A stretch of DNA of 64,000 nucleotides from NCBI GenBank assembly GCA_009910795.1, contig VMEE01000061.1, positions 1-64,000 of the forward strand. The letters run 5' to 3'. A model generated the notes under the pieces. It saw only the letters and a program-made list of their open reading frames with translations. It was not told where the DNA came from and did no database searches. Each line of letters starts with the position of its first letter. Within the stretch, counting starts at the first letter, position 1. Both the position numbers and the translations under genes were made by a program. Shown one piece after another: positions 44,530-53,460 of the stretch. The DNA is from Dehalobacter sp. CP (GTDB taxonomy: Bacteria; Bacillota_B; Desulfitobacteriia; Desulfitobacteriales; Syntrophobotulaceae).

Positions 44530-47500
44530 TTAAAACAAACTCAGCTGATTTTTGTCGGGCAGCCCTTCCAGACACCCGTGCTGCTGAAGCGTTTCAATGA
44601 CGGTTTTGCTGATTTTTCCGTTGGATCGGGCCTGGATATCTTCGACAGATTTGATCGTTCCATGTTCCCTGAGTTTGACCAAACTCGCCGCAGCCGTTTC
44701 ACCGACTCCCTGCAGGGATGACAGTGGCGGCAGGAGCCCATCAGGCGTTACCTGAAAACGTACCGCATCCGATTCCCACAGGTTAACCTTGCGCAGCTTA
44801 ATCTTCCGGCAGTACATTTCCACCACAATCTCAAGGATCGTCTGCAGGTTCTTGTCCTTAGCCGTTGCATTGTTGCCTTTGGCGGCAATTTCTTTGATAG
44901 CCTCCCGGCACTTTTTCACACCGCTGCAGATCAGTTCCGCATCAAACTCATCTGCCCTGACGGTAAAAAATGTTGCATAAAACGCTTCAGGATAATTGAT
45001 CTTAAACCAAGCGATCCTGAAAGCCATTGTCACATAAGCTACAGCATGGGCCTTCGGAAACATATAGCTGATCTTCTGACAAGAGTCAATATACCAATCC
45101 GGAACGTTTTGTTTTTTCATGGCCTCAATATCTTCATCTTTGAGTCCTTTGCCCTTACGGACCGACTCCATAATTTTAAAAGCATGGCTGGAATTAAGTC
45201 CCATCTGAATCAAATAGATCATAATATCGTCACGGCAGGCAATAATGTTGGAGATGTCAGCTGTACCGTTTAAGACAAGGTCCTGGGCATTGCCAACCCA
45301 GACATTCGTACCATGGGAAAGTCCGGATATTCTGACCAGATGGGAAAAGCTTGAAGGTTTGGTGTCTTCCAGCATCTGTCTTACAAATTTTGTACCAAAT
45401 TCCGGGATGCCAAGTGTTCCGGTCGTGGACCCGATTTCCTCCGCAGTCACGTCAAGCGCATCCGTACTCGAAAAGAGTGAGAGGGTTTGCGTGTCATCAA
45501 GCCGGATTTTCTTCGCATCAAGCCCTGTCAAGTCCTCTAGCATTTTAATCGACGTCGGATCGTCATGACCGAGCAGGTCCAGTTTGGTTAAACGCCCGGA
45601 GATGGAATGGTAGTCGAAATGGGTCGTAATAATATCTGAAGAGGTGTCGTTGGCCGGTCTTTGCAGCGGGGTAAAATCAAAAACATCGCATTCTTTCGGG
45701 ATGACCATTAATCCTCCCGGGTGCTGTCCTGTCGTTCTTTTTACCCCCGTACAACCGCTGACCAGCCGGTTCAGTTCTGTCTGGTTATATTTGACCTTTC
45801 TTTCCTCAAGGTAATTCTTCACAAAACCATAGGCAGTTTTTTCAGCAATCGTGGAAATCGTTCCGGCCCGGAAAACATTTTCCTTGCCAAATATCTCCTC
45901 GGTGTATTTCATAGCTCTGGGCTGATATTCTCCCGAGAAATTTAGATCGATATCAGGAACCTTGTCTCCCTTAAAGCCTAGGAAGGTTTCAAACGGAATG
46001 TCATGTCCGTCTTTGACCAGTTCCCTGCCGCACTGCGGACATATTTTATCCGGCAGATCCACACCTGCTCCGGCGATTCCGTCCGTCACAAACTCTGAAT
46101 AAAGACACTCCGGGTTAGCACAACGATAGTGCGGCGGAAGCGGATTGACCTCCGTGATGCCGGTAAAAGTTGCGACGAGCGATGAACCGACGGAACCCCT
46201 TGATCCGACCAGATAACCATCCTCGTTCGATCTTTTTACGAGCAGATGCGCAATCAGATACAATACGGCAAAACCGTTGCCGATGATGGAATCCAGTTCC
46301 TTATTTAAGGTTTTCTGAACCATTTCCGGCAAAGGATTGCCGTACAGCTCATACGCTCTGGTCATCGTCATATCCCGGATTTTATCGGCAGCACCTTCAA
46401 TCTTCGGTTCGAAAAAGTCGTCCGGAAACGGTTTGATTTCAGCGACCTGTTCGGCAATCATTCTCGGTGTTGCGACTACCGCCCGATAGGCATCCTCTTC
46501 ATCAAGATAAGCAAATTCCTTGAGCATTTCATCCGTTGACCTGAAATACAGCGGAGCCTGCTCATCAGCATCGGCAAAGCCTTTCCCGGCCATCAAAATT
46601 CTTCGGTAAACTTCATCTTCCTTATCAAGAAAATGGACGTCACAGGTAGCCGCGACAGGAATACCAAGTTCCTTGCTAAGAGAGACAATGTGCCGGTTCA
46701 TATCGATCAATTCTTGTTCGCTGGAAACCTCACCGTTTTTCAGCATAAACCGATTGTTCCCCAGCGGCTGGATTTCCAGATAATCGTAATACGAAGCAAT
46801 TTTTTTGATTTCTGCCGCATCTTTCTTTTGCAAGATTGCCCGCATCAGTTCTCCTGATTCGCAGGCCGAACCAAGGATCAAACCTTCCCTGTGGGCATCA
46901 AGCAGCGAACGCGGAATACGGGGACGTCTGTAAAAATACTCCATATGGGAAGCGGTAACAAGTTTATACAGATTTTTTAAGCCGGTATAATCCTTGGCCA
47001 AAATAATGATATGGAAAGAACGGCTGCGGCTCAACTCGACCGGATTCGTTCCGGCATCCTCGACCAAATAGCCTTCCATGCCATAGATGATTTTGACACC
47101 GTACTTTTTTCCGGCTTCAGCCGCATCCGGAAAAGCCTGGACGACCCCGTGGTCTGTTACAGCAATCGCGGTATGTCCCCATTCACCGGCTCGCTTCACC
47201 ATGTTTTGGATCGATGAAACACCATCCATTTCCGAATGCTTGGTGTGCAGATGCAGTTCAACCCGTTTCTCTTCCGCAAGATCCGGCTTGGACGTCTTCG
47301 AAACAGTCATCATATCCCTTGGCATCAACGTCAGCTCGGTCGTATACCGATCGAACTGCACAGACCCTTTCACTCTGAGCCAGTCACCTTTATTGATTTC
47401 CAGAGGTTTTTTTCCTTCGTCAAAGAACAGTTTGCAGCCTATTGAGTTTGTCTTGTCTGTCAAACCGAACGACAATAATTGACGTCCGCTTTTTAATAGT

Positions 47501-48246
47501 CTGATTTCTGTTTCACAGACCTCACCCTCCACAATGACCTGTTTCTCCTCGTCATGAATATCGGCTAACGGAGCCGGCGTACCCTTTATCTCTCTGCCAA
47601 GCAAAACAGCATTCTGCTCTTTCTTCTCTTTTTTCTCCTCAGGCTTTTTGGACAGGATTTCCTCTACATACTTTTGCTCTTCTTTTTCCGCGTCAAAATA
47701 GATTTCTTCTTCGGCGGCAGTCTCTTCAATTTCCCAGAAAATCCTTGCCTCCAGACCATATTTCTGCCGAAAGAAGCTTTCCAGACTATCCTGTTTCAGC
47801 TGACAATATTCCATTGCCATCATACTCGGAACGAAAAAGGTCAGTCTGTTTTTAACAACCTCATATTTTACGGAAGCATTCAGCCAGACCTTAAGGGAAG
47901 GCACCTTCTCGTGAATATCCTGGATGATTTGCAGCCAATGTTCTTGACAAAGCAGCTCTAGGGTAACATCGGGAGACATTTTTGTTTTTATCTCAATCGT
48001 GATTCCGTTATTTTCGTTCCCACTATTTAATCTTTTCTTTAAGGATTCAGTTAAAAGGCCCAGAATTTCTTCCTGGACCGGACAGGATAAAGAAAGATGG
48101 AGTATCCACTTTCTTTGTTCAGGAACAATCTCCACCCTCTCCAGCAGTATGTAATTTAGAAAAGTATCCAGCCTCATGCTGACATCACTTGGTAATTCCT
48201 GATAAAATGGTGTTGCTACCAGTTTGACCGCCGCAGTTGACACCAA
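44530..48246 (-). CDS. polC: DNA polymerase III alpha subunit PolC lacking the exonuclease domain, 1238 aa
   Basis: Replicative polymerase of Firmicutes. An N-terminal region is followed by an OB domain (VIVEGEVCETEIRLLKSG), a PHP domain (RVELHLHTKHSEMDGVSS, IAVTDHGVVQAFPDAA), the polymerase core (KVPDIDLNFSGEYQPRAMKY) with a four-cysteine zinc site (CANPEC...CPQC), and a C-terminal (HhH)2 region. Between IIYGMEGYLVEDAG and RSFHIIILAKDYTGLKNLYKLV, where PolC normally carries a ~190-residue DnaQ-type 3'-5' exonuclease (VFDVETTG), there are only about ten residues. This explains the length of 1238 instead of ~1430. TTG at 48246 follows GAGGAGG; a longer reading merely runs through a palindromic element. 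Confidence 0.94.
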   Translation of the reverse strand: MVSTAAVKLVATPFYQELPSDVSMRLDTFLNYILLERVEIVPEQRKWILHLSLSCPVQEEILGLLTESLKKRLNSGNENNGITIEIKTKMSPDVTLELLCQEHWLQIIQDIHEKVPSLKVWLNASVKYEVVKNRLTFFVPSMMAMEYCQLKQDSLESFFRQKYGLEARIFWEIEETAAEEEIYFDAEKEEQKYVEEILSKKPEEKKEKKEQNAVLLGREIKGTPAPLADIHDEEKQVIVEGEVCETEIRLLKSGRQLLSFGLTDKTNSIGCKLFFDEGKKPLEINKGDWLRVKGSVQFDRYTTELTLMPRDMMTVSKTSKPDLAEEKRVELHLHTKHSEMDGVSSIQNMVKRAGEWGHTAIAVTDHGVVQAFPDAAEAGKKYGVKIIYGMEGYLVEDAGTNPVELSRSRSFHIIILAKDYTGLKNLYKLVTASHMEYFYRRPRIPRSLLDAHREGLILGSACESGELMRAILQKKDAAEIKKIASYYDYLEIQPLGNNRFMLKNGEVSSEQELIDMNRHIVSLSKELGIPVAATCDVHFLDKEDEVYRRILMAGKGFADADEQAPLYFRSTDEMLKEFAYLDEEDAYRAVVATPRMIAEQVAEIKPFPDDFFEPKIEGAADKIRDMTMTRAYELYGNPLPEMVQKTLNKELDSIIGNGFAVLYLIAHLLVKRSNEDGYLVGSRGSVGSSLVATFTGITEVNPLPPHYRCANPECLYSEFVTDGIAGAGVDLPDKICPQCGRELVKDGHDIPFETFLGFKGDKVPDIDLNFSGEYQPRAMKYTEEIFGKENVFRAGTISTIAEKTAYGFVKNYLEERKVKYNQTELNRLVSGCTGVKRTTGQHPGGLMVIPKECDVFDFTPLQRPANDTSSDIITTHFDYHSISGRLTKLDLLGHDDPTSIKMLEDLTGLDAKKIRLDDTQTLSLFSSTDALDVTAEEIGSTTGTLGIPEFGTKFVRQMLEDTKPSSFSHLVRISGLSHGTNVWVGNAQDLVLNGTADISNIIACRDDIMIYLIQMGLNSSHAFKIMESVRKGKGLKDEDIEAMKKQNVPDWYIDSCQKISYMFPKAHAVAYVTMAFRIAWFKINYPEAFYATFFTVRADEFDAELICSGVKKCREAIKEIAAKGNNATAKDKNLQTILEIVVEMYCRKIKLRKVNLWESDAVRFQVTPDGLLPPLSSLQGVGETAAASLVKLREHGTIKSVEDIQARSNGKISKTVIETLQQHGCLEGLPDKNQLSLF

Positions 48247-48315
48247 TGAATGCCTCCTCTGTATCCAAACGCAATTCACATCACTGCATATTACGATGTA
48301 ACTTATTTGGGGTTG

Positions 48316-48421
48316 GTCTGTATGCCACAAATCCGCTTTCGGCCGTTGTGTCATCCATGACACAAAAGGCCGCGCTTCGCACTCCATGCTCCGCTTGACG
48401 CTGGAATTGTGGCACACAGAC
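48316..48421 (+). repeat. Palindromic dispersed element, copy A (106 bp)
   Basis: Arms GTCTGTATGCCACAAATCC and GGAATTGTGGCACACAGAC are inverted copies with two mismatches. The centre is a near-perfect hairpin CGGCCGTTGTGTCAT-CC-ATGACACAAAAGGCCG. It is followed by the conserved CGCTTCGCA....ATGCTCCGCTTGACGC. It lies just upstream of polC and is open in the polC frame, which can mislead start prediction. Confidence 0.85.
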
Positions 48422-48576
48422 TGAATCTTTGGATAATAAGATTATAATGTTTGCTTAAATTAAGCATGTAACTTTGAGAAGTATAACGAGTACACTGTTC
48501 TGTTCTTTTCTTTTAATAAATTCTCAAGAATAATCTACATTCTGACATGCAGACTTGCTTGAATAACCCTAAGATT

Positions 48577-48683
48577 AGTTTGCGGGCCACAGTTCCGCGA
48601 CAAGCGGAGCCTGGATGGCGAAGCGCGGCCTTTTGCGTCAAGGAAGACGCAACGGCCGAAAGCGGTATTGTGGCCCGCAAACT
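48577..48683 (-). repeat. Palindromic dispersed element, copy B (107 bp)
   Basis: Same family as copy A in reverse orientation. Arms AGTTTGCGGGCCACAGTTCCGC and its inverted copy at 48662-48683 have two mismatches. The core reads CGCGGCCTTTTGCGTC-AAGGA-AGACGCAACGGCCG, with compensatory changes in the central stem relative to copy A. Confidence 0.85.
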
Positions 48684-48738
48684 GGCCCAAAGTCATTATC
48701 CCACAGACTTGCCCTAATATTAAAATTCGTGTACTACT

Positions 48739-50463
48739 CTAGGCACGACAGGCTTCTTTGATGATTTCTGTTACAAGACTGCAAACGCGGTCCGCTTCAA
48801 TCAGCTCAACTTGCCGGGTGCTTCTGTTGTACAGTTCAACTTTACCTTCGGCGAGTGCTTTAGCGCCGATTGTCAGTCTTAGAGGATATCCGACGAGATC
48901 CGCATCCTTGAATTTTACGCCGGGACGTTCGTCCCTATCATCGTATACTGTCTCGATTCCGAGGGCTTTTAATTCTTCATAAAGCCGTTCAGCAGTGGCA
49001 ACGACATTTTCGTCCTTTAAGGAAACCGGGACAATAATACAATGATACGGGGCAATCGGCATTGGCCAGATAATTCCGTTCTCATCATAATTCTGCTCAA
49101 TGGCGGCAGCCATTGTTCTGCTGACGCCTATCCCATAGCAACCCATATAGCAGACCTTTTCCTTACCTGTATCGTCGAGGTAGGTTGCCTGAAGGGCCTG
49201 ACTGTATTTCGTACCAAGATTGAAGACTTGCCCGACTTCAATCCCACGGGCTTCCTGGAGCGATCGCTGGCATTTCGGGCAGGGTTCACCCGGCGTTACC
49301 ATTCTGAGGTCTGCTATTACAGCAGGAATAAAATCCTTTCCGCAAGCAACACCGAGCAGGTGATAATCTTTTTTATTGGCTCCGCAGACTCCCTGTTTCA
49401 TCTCAGCTACTTCAAGGTCTGCGGCAACATAGACATCCTTAAGTCCAACCGGCCCGATGAACCCGTGCTCGCAGTTGAAAACCTCCCGGACTTCCTCCGG
49501 GTCAGCCATTCTGAGGTTCAGGAACGGTCCGAGCATATTATTGACCTTGATTTCATTGACTTCCCGGTCTCCCCTAACCAGGACAAGTATAAAACGGTCG
49601 TCACCTTTATACAAAAGCGTTTTTATCAGAGAAGACTTGTTGATTTTTAAGAAATCGGCTAGCTGGTCAATCGTTTTGATATTGGGGGTATGAACCTCAC
49701 CTGTCCGGCCTGCCAGAATATCCTGATCAGTGTCTGGATGCGGCAGACATTCAGCTTTCTCGACATTGGCAGCATAATCGCAATCTGGACAGAATACCAC
49801 CGCAGCCTCTCCGGATTCGGCCAGCACCATAAATTCATGGGTTCCGCCTGTTCCGCCAATGGCACCGGCATCTGCCTCGACAGCACGGAAAGTCAGTCCA
49901 CAGCGCGTAAAAATCCGTTCATAAGCCTCATACATCTTGCGGTAACTTTCCCGTAAACTTTCCTGATCCCTGTCAAAAGAATACAAGTCCTTCATGATAA
50001 ATTCCCGGCCGCGCATCAGTCCGAAACGTGGTCTTCTTTCATCACGGTATTTGTTTTGAATCTGGTACAGAAGGAGCGGTAGCTGTTTGTAGGAACGGAC
50101 TTCACTTCTGACCAGGTCGGTGATGACTTCTTCATGCGTGGGTCCGAGACAGAATTCCCGGTCATGCCTGTCTTTTAATCGGAACATCTCCGGACCATAG
50201 ACATCCCAGCGTCCGGTTTCTTTCCACAGTTCAGCCGGCTGGACAATCGGCAGCATGACTTCCTGTCCGCCTTTGGCATCCATCTCTTCGCGCACGATTT
50301 GCTCGATCTTTTTAATGACTCTGAGTCCCAGAGGAAGATATGTATAAATCCCGGCTGCAGCTTTGCGGATAAATCCGGCTCTCAGCATGAGCTGGTGACT
50401 GATCACTTCGGCTTCTGCAGGCACTTCCCGCAAGGTCGGATTCAATAATTGGCTAACTTTCAT
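48739..50463 (-). CDS. proS: Prolyl-tRNA synthetase (bacterial type with editing insertion), 574 aa
   Basis: Charges tRNA-Pro. Class II motifs: [24 protein letters not shown] (motif 1), [27 protein letters not shown] (motif 2) and [17 protein letters not shown] (motif 3). The ~180-residue INS editing domain lies between motifs 2 and 3 ([32 protein letters not shown]), followed by the anticodon domain. Normal length. Its position between ispG and polC is typical of Clostridia. Confidence 0.96.
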   Translation of the reverse strand: MKVSQLLNPTLREVPAEAEVISHQLMLRAGFIRKAAAGIYTYLPLGLRVIKKIEQIVREEMDAKGGQEVMLPIVQPAELWKETGRWDVYGPEMFRLKDRHDREFCLGPTHEEVITDLVRSEVRSYKQLPLLLYQIQNKYRDERRPRFGLMRGREFIMKDLYSFDRDQESLRESYRKMYEAYERIFTRCGLTFRAVEADAGAIGGTGGTHEFMVLAESGEAAVVFCPDCDYAANVEKAECLPHPDTDQDILAGRTGEVHTPNIKTIDQLADFLKINKSSLIKTLLYKGDDRFILVLVRGDREVNEIKVNNMLGPFLNLRMADPEEVREVFNCEHGFIGPVGLKDVYVAADLEVAEMKQGVCGANKKDYHLLGVACGKDFIPAVIADLRMVTPGEPCPKCQRSLQEARGIEVGQVFNLGTKYSQALQATYLDDTGKEKVCYMGCYGIGVSRTMAAAIEQNYDENGIIWPMPIAPYHCIIVPVSLKDENVVATAERLYEELKALGIETVYDDRDERPGVKFKDADLVGYPLRLTIGAKALAEGKVELYNRSTRQVELIEADRVCSLVTEIIKEACRA

Positions 50464-50592
50464 TGTTTATTTCTTCCTTTCAACGAGTGCTTGCTCTTAA
50501 AAAGTTCTTGCTCTTCAATATTACCATTTTCACACAGGATTAAACAACCGGAAAACCTCAGATTTATTTTTTAAAGATCTATCAGAAAATGT

Positions 50593-51672
50593 TTAGAGTT
50601 TTTCTGATAGACTTAAATCCGCCTCGATTTTCTCCATCAAAGCCGGCACTAATTCATCTTCAGGCAGCTGCGCGATGACCTCACCCCGTGCAAAAAGCAG
50701 CCCCCTGCCTTTTCCTCCTGCAATGCCAAAATCGGCTTCCCGGGCTTCCCCAGGGCCATTGACCACACAGCCCATCACGGCTATGGAAACCCTCTTGGAT
50801 GGTGCCGGTAAAGCTTCAAGTCTCTGTTCTACTTCCTCAGCCAGATGAACTAAATCCACCTGAGTCCTGCCGCAGGTCGGACAACTGATTAATTCGAATC
50901 CGCCTTTCTTGAGATCCAGTACCCGCAGAATCTGTTGGGCAACCGGAATCTCTGCTGCAGGATCGCCTGTCAGTGAGACTCTGATCGTATCGCCGATGCC
51001 TTCAGCCAGAAGCGTTCCTATACCGATTGCAGACTTTACCACCCCGGATCTGACCGTACCGGCTTCAGTTACCCCGATATGCAGCGGATAGTCCACCCGA
51101 TCGGCAATCATGCGGTAAGCGTCAATCATCAACGGAACATGGGACGACTTCAGGGAGATCTTGATATGATGATAGTTTTCTTGTTCCAGGATGCCGACAT
51201 GGCCCAAAGCGCTTTCGACCATCCCTTCCGCAGTCGGTCCGCCGTATTTCTCAAGGATTTCCTTTTCCAGAGATCCGGTGTTGACTCCGATCCGGATCGG
51301 GATGTTTCTTTCGCGGACCGCGTTGATAACCTCCTGTACCTTCCAGCGCTCACCGATATTTCCCGGATTGATTCGGAGTCCATGAACCCCATTGGCAACA
51401 GCTTTAAGTGCAAGTCTGTAGTCAAAGTGAATATCCGCAACTACCGGAATCGGACTTAGGTTGCAGATGTCTTTCAACGCAAGCGCAGCCTGCTCATTTA
51501 AGACAGCCGTCCGGATAACCTCACAGCCAATTTCCGCTAGGTGCCTGATCTGATTGAGGGTGGCTTGAACATCCCGGGTATCCGTATTGGTCATCGACTG
51601 AATCACGATCGGATTATTTCCGCCAATCGCCACCGATCCGATTTTCACTTCTCTTGTAATCCTGCGTTTCAA
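50593..51672 (-). CDS. ispG: 4-hydroxy-3-methylbut-2-enyl diphosphate synthase (IspG/GcpE), 359 aa
   Basis: [4Fe-4S] enzyme of the MEP isoprenoid pathway. The N-terminal TIM barrel begins VKIGSVAIGGNNPIVIQSMTNTDTRDV. Cluster cysteines are in SCPTCGRTQVDL and AVMGCVVNGPGEA, with the catalytic Glu in the latter. TTG at 51672 has AGGAGGG eight bases upstream; an apparent 30-residue extension runs through a palindromic element and is rejected. It is downstream of rseP and dxr, the latter being another MEP-pathway gene. Confidence 0.95.
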   Translation of the reverse strand: MKRRITREVKIGSVAIGGNNPIVIQSMTNTDTRDVQATLNQIRHLAEIGCEVIRTAVLNEQAALALKDICNLSPIPVVADIHFDYRLALKAVANGVHGLRINPGNIGERWKVQEVINAVRERNIPIRIGVNTGSLEKEILEKYGGPTAEGMVESALGHVGILEQENYHHIKISLKSSHVPLMIDAYRMIADRVDYPLHIGVTEAGTVRSGVVKSAIGIGTLLAEGIGDTIRVSLTGDPAAEIPVAQQILRVLDLKKGGFELISCPTCGRTQVDLVHLAEEVEQRLEALPAPSKRVSIAVMGCVVNGPGEAREADFGIAGGKGRGLLFARGEVIAQLPEDELVPALMEKIEADLSLSEKL

Positions 51673-51711
51673 TCGATAAACCCTCCTATTTTGACGTAGT
51701 TTATCTTGGGC

Positions 51712-51819
51712 TAGTCTGTGGGCCACAATACCGCTTCTCGGCTGTTGTGCCCTCCGTGGCACAAAAAGCCGCGCTCCGCATCGTGCTCCGCTGACAGCGG
51801 AACTGTGGCCCCCAGACTA
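51712..51819 (+). repeat. Palindromic dispersed element, copy C (108 bp)
   Basis: Arms TAGTCTGTGGGCCACAATACC and the inverted copy at 51797-51819 have three mismatches. The centre is CGGCTGTTGTGCC-CTCCGT-GGCACAAAAAGCCG, then CGCTCCGCATCGTGCTCCGCTGACAGCGG. Located immediately upstream of ispG. Confidence 0.85.
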
Positions 51820-52141
51820 ATCTTAAGTTTAATTTGCAAGCTAGATCAAGGAGCCAGAAAGTATCTCTATGAAGAAGAAGCCTGCCAAGCTCCTTCAAGC
51901 GCTCTGATATCATCGATTGGATGCATTCAGCTGATGATTGACCTAGCTAACATCATTCGTTTGCATAGCGTTGGGAACTTAAAGGCTAAAGAATAATCCG
52001 TGCTTAAATCAAATCAGATAAACACGCTTTTTATTCGTGATTAAAATCTAGTATGAATTCCCAGCAAGAGAACTATAATTGTATTCTCTACATAGAAGAA
52101 CTGCAACTTCCGTATAAGTCATGCCAATTACCCTAAAAATC

Positions 52142-52300
52142 AGGCTGCGGGCCACAGTTTCGCTGTGAGCGGAGCAAGGATTGCGTAGCGCGGCCTTTTG
52201 ACGGCCATGGATGGCCTAATGTCGCGATGCCATGGATGGCAAGGAGCGACGGGTCAAGGAGGACACAACGGCCGAAAAGCGATATTGTGGCTCGCAGACT
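52142..52300 (-). repeat. Palindromic dispersed element, copy D (long form, 159 bp)
   Basis: Reverse orientation. Arms AGGCTGCGGGCCACAGTTTCGC and the inverted copy at 52279-52300. It carries the same ~50-base insert with GCCATGGATGGC palindromes as copy E, so the long form is a stable variant and not a private rearrangement. Confidence 0.85.
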
Positions 52301-52379
52301 TACCTAAGCAAAATGTAAAATGATATTTATAATTCAAGGATTTTAGGAACTCATCCGGCAATCATTATTCAAATGAAAT

Positions 52380-53459
52380 TTACTTCGTAATTATCCTCAG
52401 TATATCCTGATACGTCACCGCGATCATCAGCGCAATGAGCAGCGCAAAGCCTGTCAGCTGAATCCAGCCTTTCTTTTCGATACTTAAAGGCTTACGCCGG
52501 ATTCCTTCAAAAGTCATCACGGCCAGCTGACCGCCGTCGAGCGCCGGCAGCGGCAGAATATTTAATACACCAAAGTTGATGCTGAGCACAGCGGCCAGGG
52601 TAAATAGCGACGACATTCCCTGTTTTACGCCTTCCCCGATGACCTGGGCAACACCAATCGGACCCGAAAGTTCGACCGGCACCTTGCCGGTAATCATTTG
52701 GATCAGATAAAGGACAAGTTGTCTGGTAAACTCTACCGTCTGCTGAAAACCATATTGGATGGATTTCAGGACGGATACTTTCTGCATGGTATAAGAAGGT
52801 GTAATCCCGATCAATCCTTTTCCAAGCTCCTGATCATAAACCGGGGTAATCTCAACCGTGACAATTTGTTTCGTATCCGCTTTTTCTACGGTAAACGACA
52901 TCTTTTCTCCGGGGTTGGTGTGAATTTGCTGCGTTACAGAATTCCAGTCTGGAGTCTCTGTGCCGTTGATCGCAATAATTCTGTCTCCGGCGGCGAGTCC
53001 CGCCGTGGCTGCAGGTTTACCCAGTGACGCCTCACCGATTAGGTTCTGGTTATCGGCTACGGCTACGCCAAAAAAGGCAAAAGCAACCACAAAAAGCACC
53101 GCACCGAGGATGAAGTTCATGAGCGGTCCGGCCACAATGACGGCCATTCTCTTCCAAATTGATTTGCTTTCAAAACTTCGGGCCAACAGTTCCTCCCTAC
53201 TGACCTGATCGCCTTCTTCGACTTCTTCAGCACTTAAGAATCTGCAAAATCCTCCCAGAGGTAGTATCCTGACGGAGTAAAGCGTTTCCTTACCCTGGAA
53301 CCCAAAAAGCTTTGGCCCAATGCCAAAAGCAAATTCCAGCACTTTAATCCCCGATCTCTTGGCTACGATAAAATGCCCAAATTCATGTACGAATACCAAA
53401 ACGCCAAATATTACGATAAAAGCAATTACCGTTTTTAAGATGTCAAACAAACCATTCAC
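52380..53459 (-). CDS. rseP: Site-2 protease RseP/RasP, 359 aa
   Basis: Membrane zinc protease of regulated intramembrane proteolysis. HEFGH is at about residues 25-29 in the first membrane segment. The PDZ domain is near residues 130-200 (AGLAAGDRIIAINGTE), and the second metal motif NILPLPALDGGQL is near residue 290. A GTG at 53459 overlaps the dxr end; a TTG three codons later (53450) is better spaced from GAGG. Likely cleaves an anti-sigma factor and signal-peptide remnants. Confidence 0.93.
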   Translation of the reverse strand: MNGLFDILKTVIAFIVIFGVLVFVHEFGHFIVAKRSGIKVLEFAFGIGPKLFGFQGKETLYSVRILPLGGFCRFLSAEEVEEGDQVSREELLARSFESKSIWKRMAVIVAGPLMNFILGAVLFVVAFAFFGVAVADNQNLIGEASLGKPAATAGLAAGDRIIAINGTETPDWNSVTQQIHTNPGEKMSFTVEKADTKQIVTVEITPVYDQELGKGLIGITPSYTMQKVSVLKSIQYGFQQTVEFTRQLVLYLIQMITGKVPVELSGPIGVAQVIGEGVKQGMSSLFTLAAVLSINFGVLNILPLPALDGGQLAVMTFEGIRRKPLSIEKKGWIQLTGFALLIALMIAVTYQDILRIITK

Positions 53460-53460
53460 C

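Larger units (their letters stand above)
48247..48738. other. Intergenic region between proS and polC
   Basis: No gene was found. It contains two palindromic elements in opposite orientation (48316-48421 and 48577-48683) with 155 bases of featureless AT-rich sequence between them. Confidence 0.65.
51673..52379. other. Intergenic region between rseP and ispG
   Basis: No convincing gene. It contains palindromic elements C (51712-51819) and D (52142-52300) in opposite orientation. The ~320 bases between them include a plus-strand open stretch of about 60 codons without a ribosome site or recognisable product. Confidence 0.6.

Noticed and set aside
48246..48417. PolC N-terminal extension
   Set aside because: It is encoded by palindromic element A; GAGGAGG followed by TTG at 48246 marks the start.
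50464..50592. T-box or other riboswitch upstream of proS
   Set aside because: No T-box bulge (TGGNACC) or specifier stem is visible in the 129-base gap.
51718..51996. 92-codon plus-strand open frame between rseP and ispG
   Set aside because: Its first half is palindromic element C and the rest has no ribosome site or recognisable motif.
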